Shown here one piece after another: positions 36,300-49,549 of a stretch of 64,000 bases of DNA. Every line of letters starts with the position of its first letter. Positions within the stretch are counted from its first letter, which is position 1. A program made the translations under genes and the position numbers. The notes under the pieces were generated by a model. The model was not told the DNA's origin. It did not search any database and saw only the letters and a program-made list of their open reading frames with translations. The stretch spans positions 13,296,138 to 13,360,137 of the forward strand of contig NC_058144.1 of NCBI RefSeq assembly GCF_011075055.1. Direction: 5' to 3'. The DNA comes from Mangifera indica (lineage: Eukaryota > Streptophyta > Magnoliopsida > Sapindales > Anacardiaceae).

Positions 36300-39200
36300 C
36301 AAGCTCTATTCAAATGAAGCAAAATTTATCCATATCAAGAAGCTTAGTAAAAATCTCAGTAAGTTGATGGTTAGTATCAATAAATTCAATTCGAATATCA
36401 CTTTTACTAACATGATCAAGCAAAAAGTGATGTCTAATATCTATATGCTTAGTTCTTGAATGCAAAATATGATTTTTGAAAAGTTGAATGACATTTGTAT
36501 TATCACAAAAAATTAGAATATTTTTCATTTCAAAACCAAATCCATAAGTTGTTATTTCAGCTATAAAAGTTGTGCACAATAACTAGCAACAGAAACATGT
36601 TCAGCTTCCATTATAGATATTGCCACTAAATTTTATTTCTTTAAAAACTAAGGGTCGAACATGTTTTCTAAAAATTGACAAATGCTACTAGTGTTTTTTT
36701 ATCTATTTCACATCCTCCAAAATCAACATTCGAGAATGCTTGTAACTTGAACGACAATCTCTTATATCACAAACCAATAGTAGGAGTTCCCTTAAAGAAT
36801 CTTAAGATTCGTTTCATGGCATTTAGATGTGATTTTTTAGGATTCACTTGAAAACGTGCACACATGCAAACACTAAACATGATGTCAAGCTTAGATATGG
36901 TTGAATACAATAATGAACCTATTATGCTTCTATATGCTTTGGTTTCAACACTTTTACCTCCCTCATAAGCATCCAATTTGAGTGAAGTGCTCATAAGAGT
37001 AGGTTGCTCCTCAGCATCTTGCATATTAAACCTTTTAAGTCTTTGATGTACTTAGCTTGGTTAACCAAAATCTCTTCCTTTGTTTGCTTGATTTGGATTC
37101 CTGAGAAATAATTTAGCTTCTCTATCATGGTCATTTCAATCTTACCCTACATCATCTGAGAAAAATCTCTAAAAAGAGACTCATTAGTAGCACCAAAGAT
37201 AATGCCATCAATATGAATTTGAACAATTAAAATATCTCGTATATACTTTTAAATAAATAGGGTGGTATCCATTTTTCTTTTTGAAAACCATTTTCAATTA
37301 AAAATGACTTAGTCTCTCATTCCAAGCTCTAAGAGCTTGTTTTAAACCATATAATGTTTTTCTTAATCTAAACACATGATTTAAAAATTCATGGTTTTCA
37401 AAACTGAGAGGTTGTTCAGCATAAACCTCTTCTTAAATAAAACTATTTAAAAAAACACTTCTGACATCTATTTGAAAAAGTTTGAAATCAAAATGACATG
37501 CATATGCAAGCAACATCCTAATTGCTTCTAATCTAGCTATGGGGGTATAATTTTTATCAAAATTAATACCTTCCTTTTAAGAGTATCTTTAAGCAAATAT
37601 TCTTACCTTTTTTAAACAACAATATTGAAATCATCCACCTTATTTTGGTATACCCATTTTGTGCAAATGGTGGGATGATATGTTGGCCTTAGAACTAATT
37701 CCCAAGCATTAATTCTCTCAAATTGGTCCAGTTCCTCTTGCATAGTAAGTACCCAACTCTCATCTTCAAAAGCTTTTTCTACCTTCTTGGGCTCCAATTG
37801 TGACAAGAATGGCACAAATTGGCATACATTCCTTAATGAAACTCTTGTCTTCACTTATTGGGTAAGATCTTCAATAATCTTTTCTTCTTTCACTTCATCC
37901 TTCACCCTTCACCCTCGGATATGAGATTTTCCTTTGTGTTTCTTGAGGTTGCATGAGCTTATCTTTTTGATTTTCAACCTCTATTTGATGATCTTCCTTC
38001 TCCTCTATTTGATAAGATGAGTCATTGATTTATAGATCCTCTATAAGTTCAATAACATCATCTTCATTTCTCTTTCTTACATAATTGGAAGATTCATCAA
38101 ATACCATATGTATAGATTCTTTAACCAAAAGAGTTCACTTGTTAAAGACTCTATAAGCTTTGAAGGTGGTAGAATAACCTTGGAAAATTGTTTCATCCAA
38201 CTTAGCATTAAATTTTCCTAGGTTGTCATTTCCATTATTTAGCACTAAGCATTTACAACCAAAGAATTGAAAATATGCAATATTAGGCTTTTTCCCTTTG
38301 AATAACTTATAAGGAGTATTCTTAAGAATTGACCTAATTATGAACCTATTAATGATATAACAAGCAGTATTTATGACTTCCCTTCAAAAATACTTAGACA
38401 AGTTATTTTCACACAACTTAGTCCTAGTTATTTCTACAAGTGTCTTATTCCTTGTTACAACAACTTCATTTTGTTGAGGTGTTTTAAGTGCTATAAATTA
38501 TGATCAGTGCCATAATCATTATAAAAAGTTTCAAAATCTGAATTTTTAAACTCTTTTCATGATCACTTCTAATGCTTGTAATTGCATAGCCTACTTGGTT
38601 TTGCAATTTCTTAATAAAAGCAATAAATGTAAGAAATGCATCAACTTTATTTGTAAGATGCAAGACCCAAGTAAATCTAGAAAAATTATCAATAATTACA
38701 AAGCAATAATGTTTTCCACTTAGACTTGTGGTTCTAGATGGCCCACACAAATCTATATACAAAAGTTAAAAGGGTCTTGAGGTTGAAACACAATCCTTTG
38801 TTTTAAAGCAAATTCTTGTTTTGTTTGTCTTTCATGTAAGCATCACACACATGGTCACTTTAAAAAATTAATTTAGGCAAACCCTTTACTAAAACTCTTT
38901 TAGAAAGTTTTTGTAAAATATCAATACTTGCATACCCTAACCTTTTAAGCCATAGCCACATGTCCTCCTCTTTGGTTGACATGAGATATAAATCTCTACA
39001 TTCTATATCATGCAAATCTATAATGTAAACATTTGAATGCCTATAACCAATGAGTACAATTGCATTTGTGCTAGCATTAACTATTTCACAACATAAAAAG
39101 TAGAAACTAATTTTGAAGCCCTTATCACATAATGGACTTATACTAAGTAAATTATGCTTAAGGTCTTCAACAAGTAAGACATCATTGATAGAAAAAAAAA

Positions 39201-39380
39201 AAATCTATAATGCTGATGTCGATTACCTTTTCCTTAGAGTTGTCTTTAAAGTTGATATTTCCACAATCCTTGGCCTTCAAAGAGGAGAATAGACTTCTAT
39301 CTCTTGTCATATGTCTTGAACATCTACTATCCAAGTACCACTTGCTAGAGAACCTCAATGATGACTCATAGCACACCTAT
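36300..39380 (-). pseudogene. Copia pol relic: protease, integrase, RT, RNase H
   Basis: Protease: 39,376-39,182, with WYLDSRCSRHMT, where the catalytic D-S-G-C/A-S core has Arg for Gly. Integrase core: 38,762-38,484, with the DLCGP, VIIDNFSRFTWV and IRSDH blocks, so two catalytic acidic positions are visible. RT N-terminus: 37,854-37,612 (ESWVLTMQEELDQFERINAW). RT C-terminus: 37,024-36,767 (YRSIIGSLLYSTISKLDIMF). RNase H: 36,579-36,310, with FCDNTNVIQL, RTKHIDIRHHF and NHQLTEIFTK. The region between is pol with stops. The order and motifs are diagnostic of Ty1/copia. Confidence 0.9.
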
Positions 39381-39439
39381 ATTACAAAGTCATTGATTCA
39401 CCTTTTAGTACCTAAATGGTTTTGGGTCCAACAATGTGA

Positions 39440-40930
39440 GTCTATATTGTCCCTTTAGAAATCCAAACCTTTTTAATCTTGAAAGATTTACCATTCCTAA
39501 TTAGACATGACCTGATAGTATGCCTAATAAATACACAAAATTTGTATTTCATATGTAGTACATGTGGTTTCTTTAAGGGCCTATATGAGTTTGTGAAAAG
39601 ATTATTTCCATTATAGCCTAACCTTTCTTTATTAGAACTACTTCTTTGAAATGCAAACATCTCATCTAACCTCTTAATACCTACTTAAAATTTTTCATTA
39701 GAGCTAGACACCTTCTTTTTCATTTTTTCATGTTCCTTTTTTAAACTTGTTAACTCTTTTAGGCATGAATCCTTTTCATTTGTGGCACTTTCTTATATCT
39801 TAACCACATCACTATGATCATGTAAGGTGAGTCATGTTCCTTCTTAATGCATGTTAGTTGTTTCTTTATTGTATAATATTTAATTTGCATGCTCTTATAC
39901 TTATCCATTAAAGACTAATACATCTTGTAATTTATGCAAGAAGTATGAGTTTAAATTGTTTACCTCATCCTCCGAATCACTTTTAGCCATGAAACATATG
40001 TTAGCTTTTTCTTTCTCCAACTTACTTTCATTGCTTCAGTTGTCACTCCTACTCCAAATAGTAAAATAACCTTCTTCTTTAATTTCTTCTCCTTCTTGTC
40101 CTTTTTCTTCTTCCTCAAGAGGCACTCTTGATGTATGTGACCTAGCTTTTTACACTTATAGCAAATGATCTTGTTGTTGTTTTCCTCATCTTTCTTTCCT
40201 CTTTTTTGCCTAGCAAATCCTTGTCCTTTGTTCCTCTTAGATCTTGATAGAAATTTGCTGAAGTTCATTATAAGAAGACTTACATCCTCTTCTTCCATAG
40301 AAAAGTTTTCTTCCTCTTTTTTGTCATCAATCATTTTCTAAGCAATGTCATTTTTTGCCTTGACTTCTTCTTTCTTAAGTTTCCTCGTTATCTCATAGGT
40401 AAGGAGAATTCCTATTAGTTCATCCATTCTTATCTTGCTTAGATTTTTAGACTTTTCAATTGTCATGACCTTTATAGCCAAAAAGTGTCAAAATTTAAGG
40501 TTATTAATAAAATCTCTTTCCCAGTCCTTTTAGGTCATTAACAAAATTTAAGAACCTCTTGTGCATGTTAGTGATGTTCTCTTTAGATTTCATCTCGAAT
40601 AGCTCATATTCTTAAAAGAGAAGTTATATCTTCGACTCTTTGATTTGGCTTATGCCCTCATGTGTGGTTTAAAGCATGGTCCACACTTTTTTTGTAGACT
40701 CACTAGCTAATACACTATTGAATTATGTACCATCAAGAGCACAAAATAAAATGTTAATAATTTTAGCATTTAAACTCATCATCTTCTTATCCTCATCATT
40801 AAAATCTATCTCCTTTTTAGGTTCATTTGTCCTAGGGTCCATTGGCACTAGGTCTTCATGCTTAATAATTCTCCATAATTTGAAATCAATAGGCCTAACA
40901 TAGAGTCTCATTCTAATTTTCCATTATATG
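39440..40930 (-). pseudogene. Copia gag relic with CCHC zinc knuckle
   Basis: The N-terminal part is at 40,911-40,723 (the LWRIIKHEDLVPM region) and the C-terminal part at 40,334-39,960, with a CCHC knuckle reading CYKCKKLGHIHQEC near 40,170-40,130 followed by a lysine-rich tail. The segment 39,660-39,442 leads towards the protease. Gag would form the particle and bind the RNA. Frameshifted. Confidence 0.85.
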
Positions 40931-41062
40931 TAGTTTGTTCTACAAAATAAAAGAAGTCTAATAGTGCATTGCCCTTCAGCAAAAATAAGTGTGGAGGTGC
41001 TAGTTATTTAAAAAGATCATTTAACTTAAAAATCGTTAGATTTTAGCAAAACCTGAGCCCAA

Positions 41063-41074
41063 GCTCTGATACCA
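41063..41074 (-). other. Primer-binding site of SIRE-like copy 1
   Basis: On the minus strand TGGTATCAGAGC, two bases after the 5' LTR end, is a perfect match to the common plant initiator-Met-tRNA PBS. Confidence 0.93.
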
Positions 41075-41076
41075 AT

Positions 41077-42382
41077 TGTAAAATCTTAATGAATGGCTAA
41101 AAGGAACATAGAGTGGGGGGTCAATAGGTTTTTTAAAAATTTTCCCTTCTTAAAAACACTTTAAAAGAATTTAAGATGAAGATAATCAAAACTTAATAAG
41201 AGAGTACAACAACTCAATCATAAACACAATTGATGTTATCTCAACTAACAATCAAAGAGCTATGAATGACCAACAATAAATGTAATTTACTATGAAATAA
41301 TATGAAGAGTAAAGAAAAGCTCAATTTATAGTGATTTGGAGCTTTCTCATGCAAGCCTCCTACGTCAACTTTTCCAAGCTATCCATTTTAGAGTTCCACT
41401 ATCACTTGAATGTTTTTAACACATAGTTTGTCTGGGGTTACACCCACTACATTAGTTATACAAGATTTCACCTTCAAGTGTTTGTTCATAATAAGTTGTG
41501 TATCAAATTACCTCTCTAAGGTTGAGAATACACGTTAGCACACAAAATCTCCCAAATGATTACAATTGAAAGCTTTTGAGAGAGTAAAGAGAAGAGTAAG
41601 AGTAATAATTTTTTAATATGCTTTTCTAACCCTTCTTCAATTGATTTTAGCTCTTTATATGGTGAAAAATATTACTTGAAACATAATAGTGTCATTATCT
41701 CAAAAATTTTCCCATTAGAAATGAAGAAAAAAGATTTTCTCTGAAAAACAATGCATGAACAAGTTAAACACCTTTTAAGAATGATCGATACTGGTAATTT
41801 TGATGTAACGTTAATCTTGGTTAGAGTTTCCAATGATCAACAATAAATGCTCCCTTTAATAGGTATCGATTGGTACATATAAATGTATCGATCATTCATG
41901 GCCTTAATGACTTCTTCTTCAAAATTCCATAAGGGTAATGATGAGGGGAATGTTGAATAAGCAACCAATGTCCTAAGCAATTTTTGCACTGTGAATGGGT
42001 TGAATGCCTTTATGAACTGTCTAGACTTTTTCTTTGACTTTGACCATATTGACTCTAAGGGAAAATGTATAGTAATGAGTTTACATATTATTTTGTTACC
42101 AAAATATGTCTGGAACGAACTGTACTTCTTCTGGAACAGTCGGTACATGCTAGATGAAATTTTTCAAAATTCCAAAAGTGTGAATGATTGATGCACAGGT
42201 TGGCTAATAAGAAGAATTTTGTCTTGTCCCAATCGTTAATGCAAGACAAATGGTCATTTGTCCTTCAGTTTTTGTATTTTTCATAATTTTTCTATCTTTG
42301 TAATATTTTAATGCATTCCATAGACTTTGTTGGATATTCTAACTTAGGTTTTTATCATCATCAAAATACTGAGGGTCCAGTA
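41077..42382 (-). repeat. 5' LTR of SIRE-like copy 1
   Basis: On the minus strand it begins TACTGGACCCTCAG (two changes from TGTTGGACCC) and ends AAGATTTTACA next to the PBS. 1,306 bp. It provides the empty site for solo LTR A2 at about 41,599-41,610 (AGAGTAAGAGTAATAATT). Confidence 0.88.
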
Positions 42383-42387
42383 AACTT

Positions 42388-43025
42388 TTGAAAACTCAAT
42401 GAATAAAATGTATCAATAAATGTTTTGTTGTAATATAAGCAATGATGGGCACATTTGGTAATCCAATATTGTTTGTATCAATGATTAGCTATAATGCAAG
42501 TGGAAGATTATTGGGGTTGGCACCCTAGAGCCAATCCCTATAGTGATACAAGTTTATTAATAGAAGTCATATCTATACTTTCTTATGGTATTCTTTGTCC
42601 ATGAAGACATATGTTTATGCCTAGGCAAATTTCCTTAGAATGGTTAAAACATGATGAGGGGATCAATGCATGACACTTGATCATATGAACCCTATATGCA
42701 TATTAGGTGATTATTCTTCAAACATTAGTAACTCTGATATTACTGTGACTAAGAGCATGGATAATAGTGATAGAGTTATCATAGTATTTAATGACCTCAT
42801 CAAAAAATGATGATAGTTTTCACGTGTCAAAGTTTTTTGTTGACAACTTGTTATAACATATGGGTGCAAGTTATAGACGCGTTCATCAAACTGACCCATT
42901 AAGAAGATTCCATATGGATGGTTGTTCTAGTGTCTATGGAATATATCCTCTTAGAGAATAGAGGTACAATGATCCTTAGACATGAGATCACTGGATTATC
43001 TTGTTTAAAGATTTTTGTATGATTA
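42388..43025 (+). mobile_element. Family-D 3' end: polypurine-like tract and first part of 3' LTR
   Basis: AAGTGGAAGAT ends at 42,508 and the LTR starts TATTGGGGTTGGCACCC at 42,509. The stretch 42,525-43,010 parallels 21,688-22,090. The LTR is broken off near 43,025 by element E and resumes at 59,148. Confidence 0.7.
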
Positions 43026-44195
43026 ACAAATTTGGATCTTGGATTAGGAGAAGTTTTGCAGTGATTTTGAAAACTATCATAATGGGAAACGACAAACACG
43101 CTCTTGTGTATGATGACACATGACAGTGTGAGACTTTTTTTTTGGCAAAATAAAAAGAAAGCAAAAATGTTTGGCTAAGGGCATATTTAAAAAAAAAAAC
43201 ATAAAAAATTGAGGAAGAGTTAGAGAAGACTTTGAAGCCAAGGAACCTATGGATTTGATAGGGAGTTTATCTTTACCAAGTAAAGACCGTTATTCGTCAG
43301 AATAGAAATAAGTAGTGTGGCCTTCCTCTTTGTATTTTGCTTTGATTAGTCATGAGGATTTATGAGATAATGTATCAATGGATCAAGACTTTAGCATGTA
43401 TGTATTAGATATTAAATTGATTGCGTTTCTATTTTAGTTTTGATATACGTATATGCAAACTTATAAGTAATAGCCCTTGTAAATATTTGTTTATGATGTT
43501 TTAGTCTATAGGATGATTTGATTTTCATTATAATGCACTTATGTGTAATATGCGAAATACAATGGCCTAATTTTGATTTGGATAAATCAATAGAAAGACT
43601 AAATAAAGCATTAAGCTCAAAACGTTTGTGAAACTACGTTGATAATATGCTGAATTCATTATATTTATGTAATTAAGGTTGTCATTTGTTATTTGTTGTA
43701 AGCTTTATCGTTTGTAACATTGAAGAAACAAGTTAGGGTACTTTGAGACATGTTAGGTTGACTTACACTTGGGTAATTGTGGTGTATTGGATGGAAAACA
43801 TATATTTAGATTAAGATGTAATCTGTTGAAGTGCAATGCATGCCCATATAGGATTAGAAACACACTCGTGTATCTTTAGTCATAAATAGTCCCCATGTGC
43901 ATTAAGAGAATGAACATTTGGAGTTAAGAAATTGCACACGTCTCTATGGTATAAAACATATAGTCATGTGTCCTAGCTTAGGTTACACACCCATGTAGAT
44001 GTGAGACAATATCATGTGTTTTGGGAATTTTAGAGATGTGCATGTATGACATAGCCACGCTTGTCCATGGTTATGTAAATGACTATTTTACCCTTAAGAA
44101 AGAAGAATATGAGGATGTTTGATTGTATAGATGATGACACAGAACATGATTGTGGTGATTCTGAGTCAAACTAAAAACAATGTATATTCTTATTT
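43025..44195 (+). repeat. 5' LTR of element E, truncated
   Basis: Alignable with 56,990-58,230 of the right LTR (GGCAAAATAAAAAG, then TGGCCTTCCTCTTTGTA, then TTTATGAGATxATGTAT). Both the beginning and the distal 900 bp are absent. A diverged PBS (AGTATCTGAGATTT) follows at about 44,199. Confidence 0.75.
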
Positions 44196-44227
44196 TAAGT
44201 ATCTGAGATTTAATGCTGATTTCAAGA

Positions 44228-46700
44228 TGAAGAGATCCAAGAGGCTGAAAGGTCATAATCAAGAAAAGAACCTTGAGGTATCTGAGACTATGGGACACCC
44301 AGTTAAGGTCCCTCCAGTTTCTAAGCAACCACCAATAATGGATCAACTGTCTTAGTAAGATAGAATGGGTAGAGAGGTTCAGAGGATAGTGTTACCAGTG
44401 TTAATAGAGGATAACCTTACTTGATTTATAGTTTGGTTGTAGACATTAGCCATTAGAATTTAAAGGTTACTCAAGAATCAGATATGTTTTAACTAAGAAG
44501 TGGCTTGAGTTTGTGAAGTATGCCAAAGGCTTGTTTGGGATGACAAACCATTAAAGAAAATCTATTTGTTGATATGTTATATGCCTAAGCCCATGATTTA
44601 GTAATTTGAGACAAAAACAGATTACTGTCAAAGAGCACTCTACTAGGTTAAATGCAATTACCTGATATGCCCTTAGTGCAGCCAATATTAACTTAGACAA
44701 GATAGAGATTTTTATAAATAGGTTAAGGCTAGACATTGTTAAGGATGTCATGATGAGAGATAATACCTCAAAATCATATTTAAAGGCATTAAGATGAGCC
44801 CAAAGGCCAAAGACTATGAGATTGAGGATAGTTAGAAAGAGATATTTCAAAGTAGCCTCAATCAGTAGTCTTAGCCATAAGATTTGATCAAACAATTATA
44901 AGTAGCAATTATTAAGTAGATAGCTAAGAATATAATGGCAAGAGGAGCTTTTAATCTAGAGGTTTCAAAAAAACTAGAAGGTAAGAAACTAACTATGATG
45001 AACAACCATGGTGGGATGATCTTCTTGTTTATTATAGGTGTAAATGTAAACATATTAGACATTGTGCTAGGCAGAGGCTATACTTTAGATTGATATGTGT
45101 CAAGCGCAACAAAAAATTAAATTTATCTACTTATAATTAGTAGTAATGACAAGTAAAGACCGATCCATATAGACTAATTAATCAAATTCACAAATAATTA
45201 ATAAAAAAAAAGAGGCATTGATAGACAAGAAAAAAATTCCTAAAAATTGAATTAAGTAATAAAAACTCAATTAAAGATAATCTAGATTCAAGGAAAATTA
45301 CTACAGTTACAAATTGATCACTAACCTCTTATATATAAATTTTATTTTCTATACAAATATTTAACCTTAGATTACCAAAGCCAGATAATCTATACCTTCC
45401 TTAATTTCGTTAATTTGAGCCCAATAAACAAATTAATTCTTATCAATAAATTAGTTTGCATTAAGCAATCCTCATGGATTTACTAATAGCATTACGAACT
45501 AGGAAAGAGATAAAGATGAATTAAAATCTAACAAGCATTAAATTATTTAATTCATTTTATGTCTTTTTTAAACAAACACCAAAAACTTGGATCATAATTA
45601 TTCTTGCTTAATTGCTACTCTAATTAAACATCATAATGATTACAAATTATGGATTCAGTTTAGCTATAGACGACACAATTCAATCAATTAATAGGCCTCT
45701 TAATTAAATTAATCATGCAATCATTAACATGTAAAATAAAAAAACATAGATATTTGAATGGAAAAATAAATAAGATTATGAACAGAGCCTCACAGTTTTA
45801 ACAACTGGAATGAAATTCCTTTGAATTCAACTAAAGAATTTAGCCAAACATTATTGAATGAAGAACACGAAAGAGAAATAAAAATTATGTTTTGCATTTT
45901 TCTCTTCCCAAACCTAACAACCTAAGGGTTATATTTATACCAACTCCTAATAATTTAGGGCAAATAATTTTTTAGCTAAGATACATGTATTTCCAGCCTT
46001 CTAGACTTTATTAAACTCCCTCTTGAAGTTGGACCAAACCTTCATGTAAGTTGTGCAAAAATTAATTTAATCTAAGGATTGGGGCTTCTAGATTCCAGGG
46101 ATAAAATCTAACCTAGTTTTGGCTAGGAAAAAGATCTTTCTAAGCTCTGTCATTCATAAGAATTTTATTTTAGGATGTGTAGATGAATTTGGGCTTTTGA
46201 ATCACCACAATTGGACATTAGAAGCCTTGGATATGACCTTTTAAAGATTTAGTGTTCAGACAAATCCTACTATGATTAGGATTTCTAGATTTACCTTTGA
46301 AGTAATGTTTGGTAACATAAACGAACTTAGATTTTGGCCCATAATACCATTCTAGAAAGCTCAAGATGTCCTCTACAAAAACTCTATAGACCTCTTCCTT
46401 ATTTTGGAACTTTAAGTTAGTTAAACACTTGTAAGAAGCATAAAAGGTTGAAATCACTAAAATGCTAAAATTTTCTAATTAAATGCTCAATTCATTCTAA
46501 CCTATCCAACCATGCCTTAACCATAAGACCAAATGTAAACTAAGATAGTAAAGCATAAAATACTCTCAAAAGATCAAATGCAAGGAAAGTACATTTATGA
46601 AAATACATACTTATCATAGATATAAGAAACCAGGTCATTTTTTCTATGAGTGCATAGTAACAACACCACTCCAACTGAGTAAACTGTTAGGAGAGGACAT
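44228..46700 (+). pseudogene. Gypsy gag relic of element E, split by an insertion
   Basis: The start is readable at 44,228 (MKRSKRLKGHNQEKN) to 44,355. The capsid part is at 44,500-44,880 (KWLEFVKYAKGLFGMTN, then the LDIVKDVMMRDNTSK block). One zinc knuckle relic is at about 45,035-45,075 (C-K-C-K-H...C) and a second resumes after the insertion at 46,619-46,660 (YKKPGHFFYEC). The insertion at 45,097-46,618 lies exactly between the knuckles. Confidence 0.75.
45097..46618. mobile_element. 1.5 kb insertion of unresolved class in gag of element E
   Basis: Starts GTGTCAAGCGCAAC and ends TACTTATCATA, flanked by GATAT at 45,092-45,096 and 46,619-46,623. Minus-strand reading begins TGATAAGTATGTATTTTCAT, an LTR-like or TRIM-like start, but the TG...CA termini do not coincide with the duplication. 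No convincing protein; the 80-codon frame at 46,218-46,457 has no recognisable domain. Confidence 0.6.
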
Positions 46701-46739
46701 GCTAAAGTGTATGTAGTAACTCAAACCCAGGCTAAAGCC

Positions 46740-47580
46740 AACTCTTTTATAGTGATAGGTTAGTTAATTTTTTTCATCTTGGTCCATTATATATGATAAT
46801 TGATTTTATTACCACTGACAATTTTATTGTATGAGATATAGTTAAAAGGTTAGGGTTTTAGTCTACACTAGTTAAACATAATAGTCTAGAGATTCCTGAT
46901 AGGGATAAAATTGAGAGTAATCAGATACTGCTAGAAAAGTCAGTAATGTTGAGAGGCCCTGAGTTAGTCATTAACCTTATTATGTTTGACATGCTAGATT
47001 TTGATTTTACTTTGTGCATGGACTTCCTGAGTAGATATAGGGTCAAAATTAACTGCAGGAAGAAGAAAATTTGATTTTGTTTGGATGATGGTGATAAGTT
47101 TACCTTTGGTGATGGTTGCATCCTTAGTATGATGATTAGTAGTGTGAAAGTAAGAAAAATATTGAGTAAATGATGTTTGTGTTATCTAGCACATGTTGTT
47201 AGTAAAGTTGATGATTTAGTCTTAAGCTTGTAAAGTACTCTCATAGTGTGTAAATTTCAAGATATGTTTCTTGATAACTTGTTAGGTTTGGAACTTGAGA
47301 GAGCGGCTAAGTTTAACATTGAATTAGCTCATAGGACAACGACTATTTCTAAAGAACCGTACAAGATAGCCTTAACAGAACTTCAGAAATTAAAAAAATA
47401 GTTCTAATAATTGTTCAATAATGGCTTTATCAAACCAAACCATTTATTTTAGGGTGCACTAATCCTTTTTATGAAAAAGAAGGATAGGTCGACACTTATA
47501 TGTAATGATTACCAGGAATTCAATAAGGCAGCTATCAAGAATAATTGCTAGCTTCTGAGGATTGATGACTTGTTTAACTA
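46740..47580 (+). pseudogene. Gypsy protease and RT start of element E
   Basis: Protease-end blocks FDFTLCMDFLSRYRVKINC and KKKI are at about 46,990-47,070, followed by RT N-terminal wording (ISKEPYKIALTELQKLKK near 47,345, FIKPN, GALILFMKKKDRS) and the DDLFN block at about 47,560-47,576, where element B2 interrupts it. Multiple stops. Confidence 0.8.
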
Positions 47581-49549
47581 TTAATATAGCACCCACAAGT
47601 AAGTCCAAGGGTATTTTAGTCTTTTCTTAGTTTTTAAATATGGTGATTAATGAATTTAGGGGCACACGACCATGTATGGAGGCATACATGGCAGTGTGTG
47701 GTTAGTATAAGTCAATAAGTGGATCAGATTGTCATCATGATAAAACAAGAAGTTGTCTTAGTTGTGCAACTAAACACACAGTCGTGTATAGTCCACATAT
47801 GCCTCTGTATCGTGTCTTGGAGAAAAAAATAAAATGTGATCAACCCCTAATTTTCTCACATTTGTTTTGTTTCATAACCGTTCAAAAGCGTGAGAGTGTG
47901 AGAAAAGAGTTTGTGGTTGCTTGAGAAGCTATCATCGATCACCAAAAATATAATTGTTGTGCAAAAGAGGCTTTGTCACTGGAATCCAAGTAAATGGAAT
48001 GGCTTTCTTTGCTAGATGATGATCTTTACGAAGTTTTTTTCAGTTAAATACACGATCTAGGGTGATTTATATGTGATTCTAAATAGGATAAGTTATAAGC
48101 ATGCTTAGTTTCTAGATTGTATGATGAATATATGTTTTGGCTTGAAAGATCTCTTTTTGTTTTTTTATTTGATGCCATGAGATTTCGTTTATATGTGTTA
48201 TGGTTAGAAAGATAATGAAAATAATATATCTAATATGCTTAAAGATTGCTATTATGTATTGTCTGCGAGTGTATCATCGAGATTATAATCAGAAAGGCAT
48301 AGAAACCCTAAGATGTGACTTTTAGATCGTAACATATAGTCATGTATGGAATTATACACATTCGTGTGTTGTTCCAAAATTTTGAAAACCCAAGGATCCC
48401 ATACTTATCTTGAAGGGAGAAATGCACAGTCGTACAGTATATGACACACGTCTATGTATAACTTTTCAAAAGTGGACAACGTACACTAGAGGATAAATAG
48501 ATCCAAGTACATGAGAGTGTGTCTCAGTAAACTCCTTGTGTGCATCTACTCTATACATGACTGTGCGTTGAGTGTCACACACCCATGTATATAGTTCATG
48601 AGGCATACAAGCATAGGTTGAGAAGCACTTAGATGAAGTGCCCAATTGTATAGACAATAAGACAAGCTTAGATCGAGTTGAATCCAAGTTGAAAAGTTAG
48701 CAACCTTAAGGCTAATAGTACACGACTAGATAATCACCAACTATATGCATAAGTAACGATAATTGTGAGAGCAATAGTGTTGGATACCTATGAGATACTC
48801 TGTGCCAAGGTGCATAGTCACTTAGTTCAGTTCAAGTATACATAGAAAGGGTATGGCTTTTAGATATTTCTCACATGATCAGTAGGATGCACCATATATG
48901 TACTTGAAGTAGGGGTCATTTTTAGATGGTTAATTGATAGTTTTGATCAGCTTATCTGGTAAGAAAATGAGCTGTTATTAGAGATTTTCTCATATGATTA
49001 GGGTGTCCTAGTTAAATAGCCTAATAGGTTATTTGGCATGTGCATGAGGCACTATAGTAACTTTCACAAGGGCATCAAATCTGTCGATTTTAGCTTGGGT
49101 CATCACAGTTTTCGTGGATAACCTATGTTAGGACACCGAGGTGTCATAGTGTGACAATAGTTAGCTTACAAGCAAAACACGAGTTTTACCATTGGATAGT
49201 TTAATAGCCATGGATGCTAAAAGGTCTCTACTTACTAAGTTTTACTGATGCATTTCCTTTATATATTTTGTAGGTAGAGGTGAGTAGTAGAGTAAGTGGG
49301 GATCCAATAATCCAACGAGCAACTACACGAGGAAAAAGACGCTTATGTCATATCAGTATTAGTAGTCATGGGTTTGTTATCATTATCAGTATTTTCAGAT
49401 ACATTAATATAGTTATTATATAATAGAGATTTTCAAATAACTATTATTTTATGAGTTTGACTTATAAAGTGTTTTTATTACTTCACCTCTTTACACACTT
49501 TTTAACTATGATCATACGTCAAAGTTTTCAAATAGTCTAATGGTGTAGA

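Larger units (their letters stand above)
30291..42382 (-). mobile_element. Complete SIRE-like Ty1/copia element (copy 1), coding-dead
   Basis: On the minus strand: 5' LTR 42,382-41,077, PBS 41,074-41,063, gag, protease, integrase, RT, RNase H, third ORF, polypurine tract 33,939-33,925, 3' LTR 33,924-30,291. Flanks are AACCT (30,286-30,290) and AACTT (42,383-42,387), one mismatch. Integrase before RT identifies copia; the extra ORF and this polypurine tract suggest the SIRE/Maximus lineage. Without the solo LTR A2 inside the 3' LTR the element is about 9.8 kb. Stops occur throughout. It lies within element D. Confidence 0.88.

Noticed and set aside
41063..41074. TGGTATCAGAGC-like strings here and elsewhere, considered as tRNA genes
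   Set aside because: They are primer-binding sites complementary to a tRNA 3' end; no cloverleaf surrounds them.
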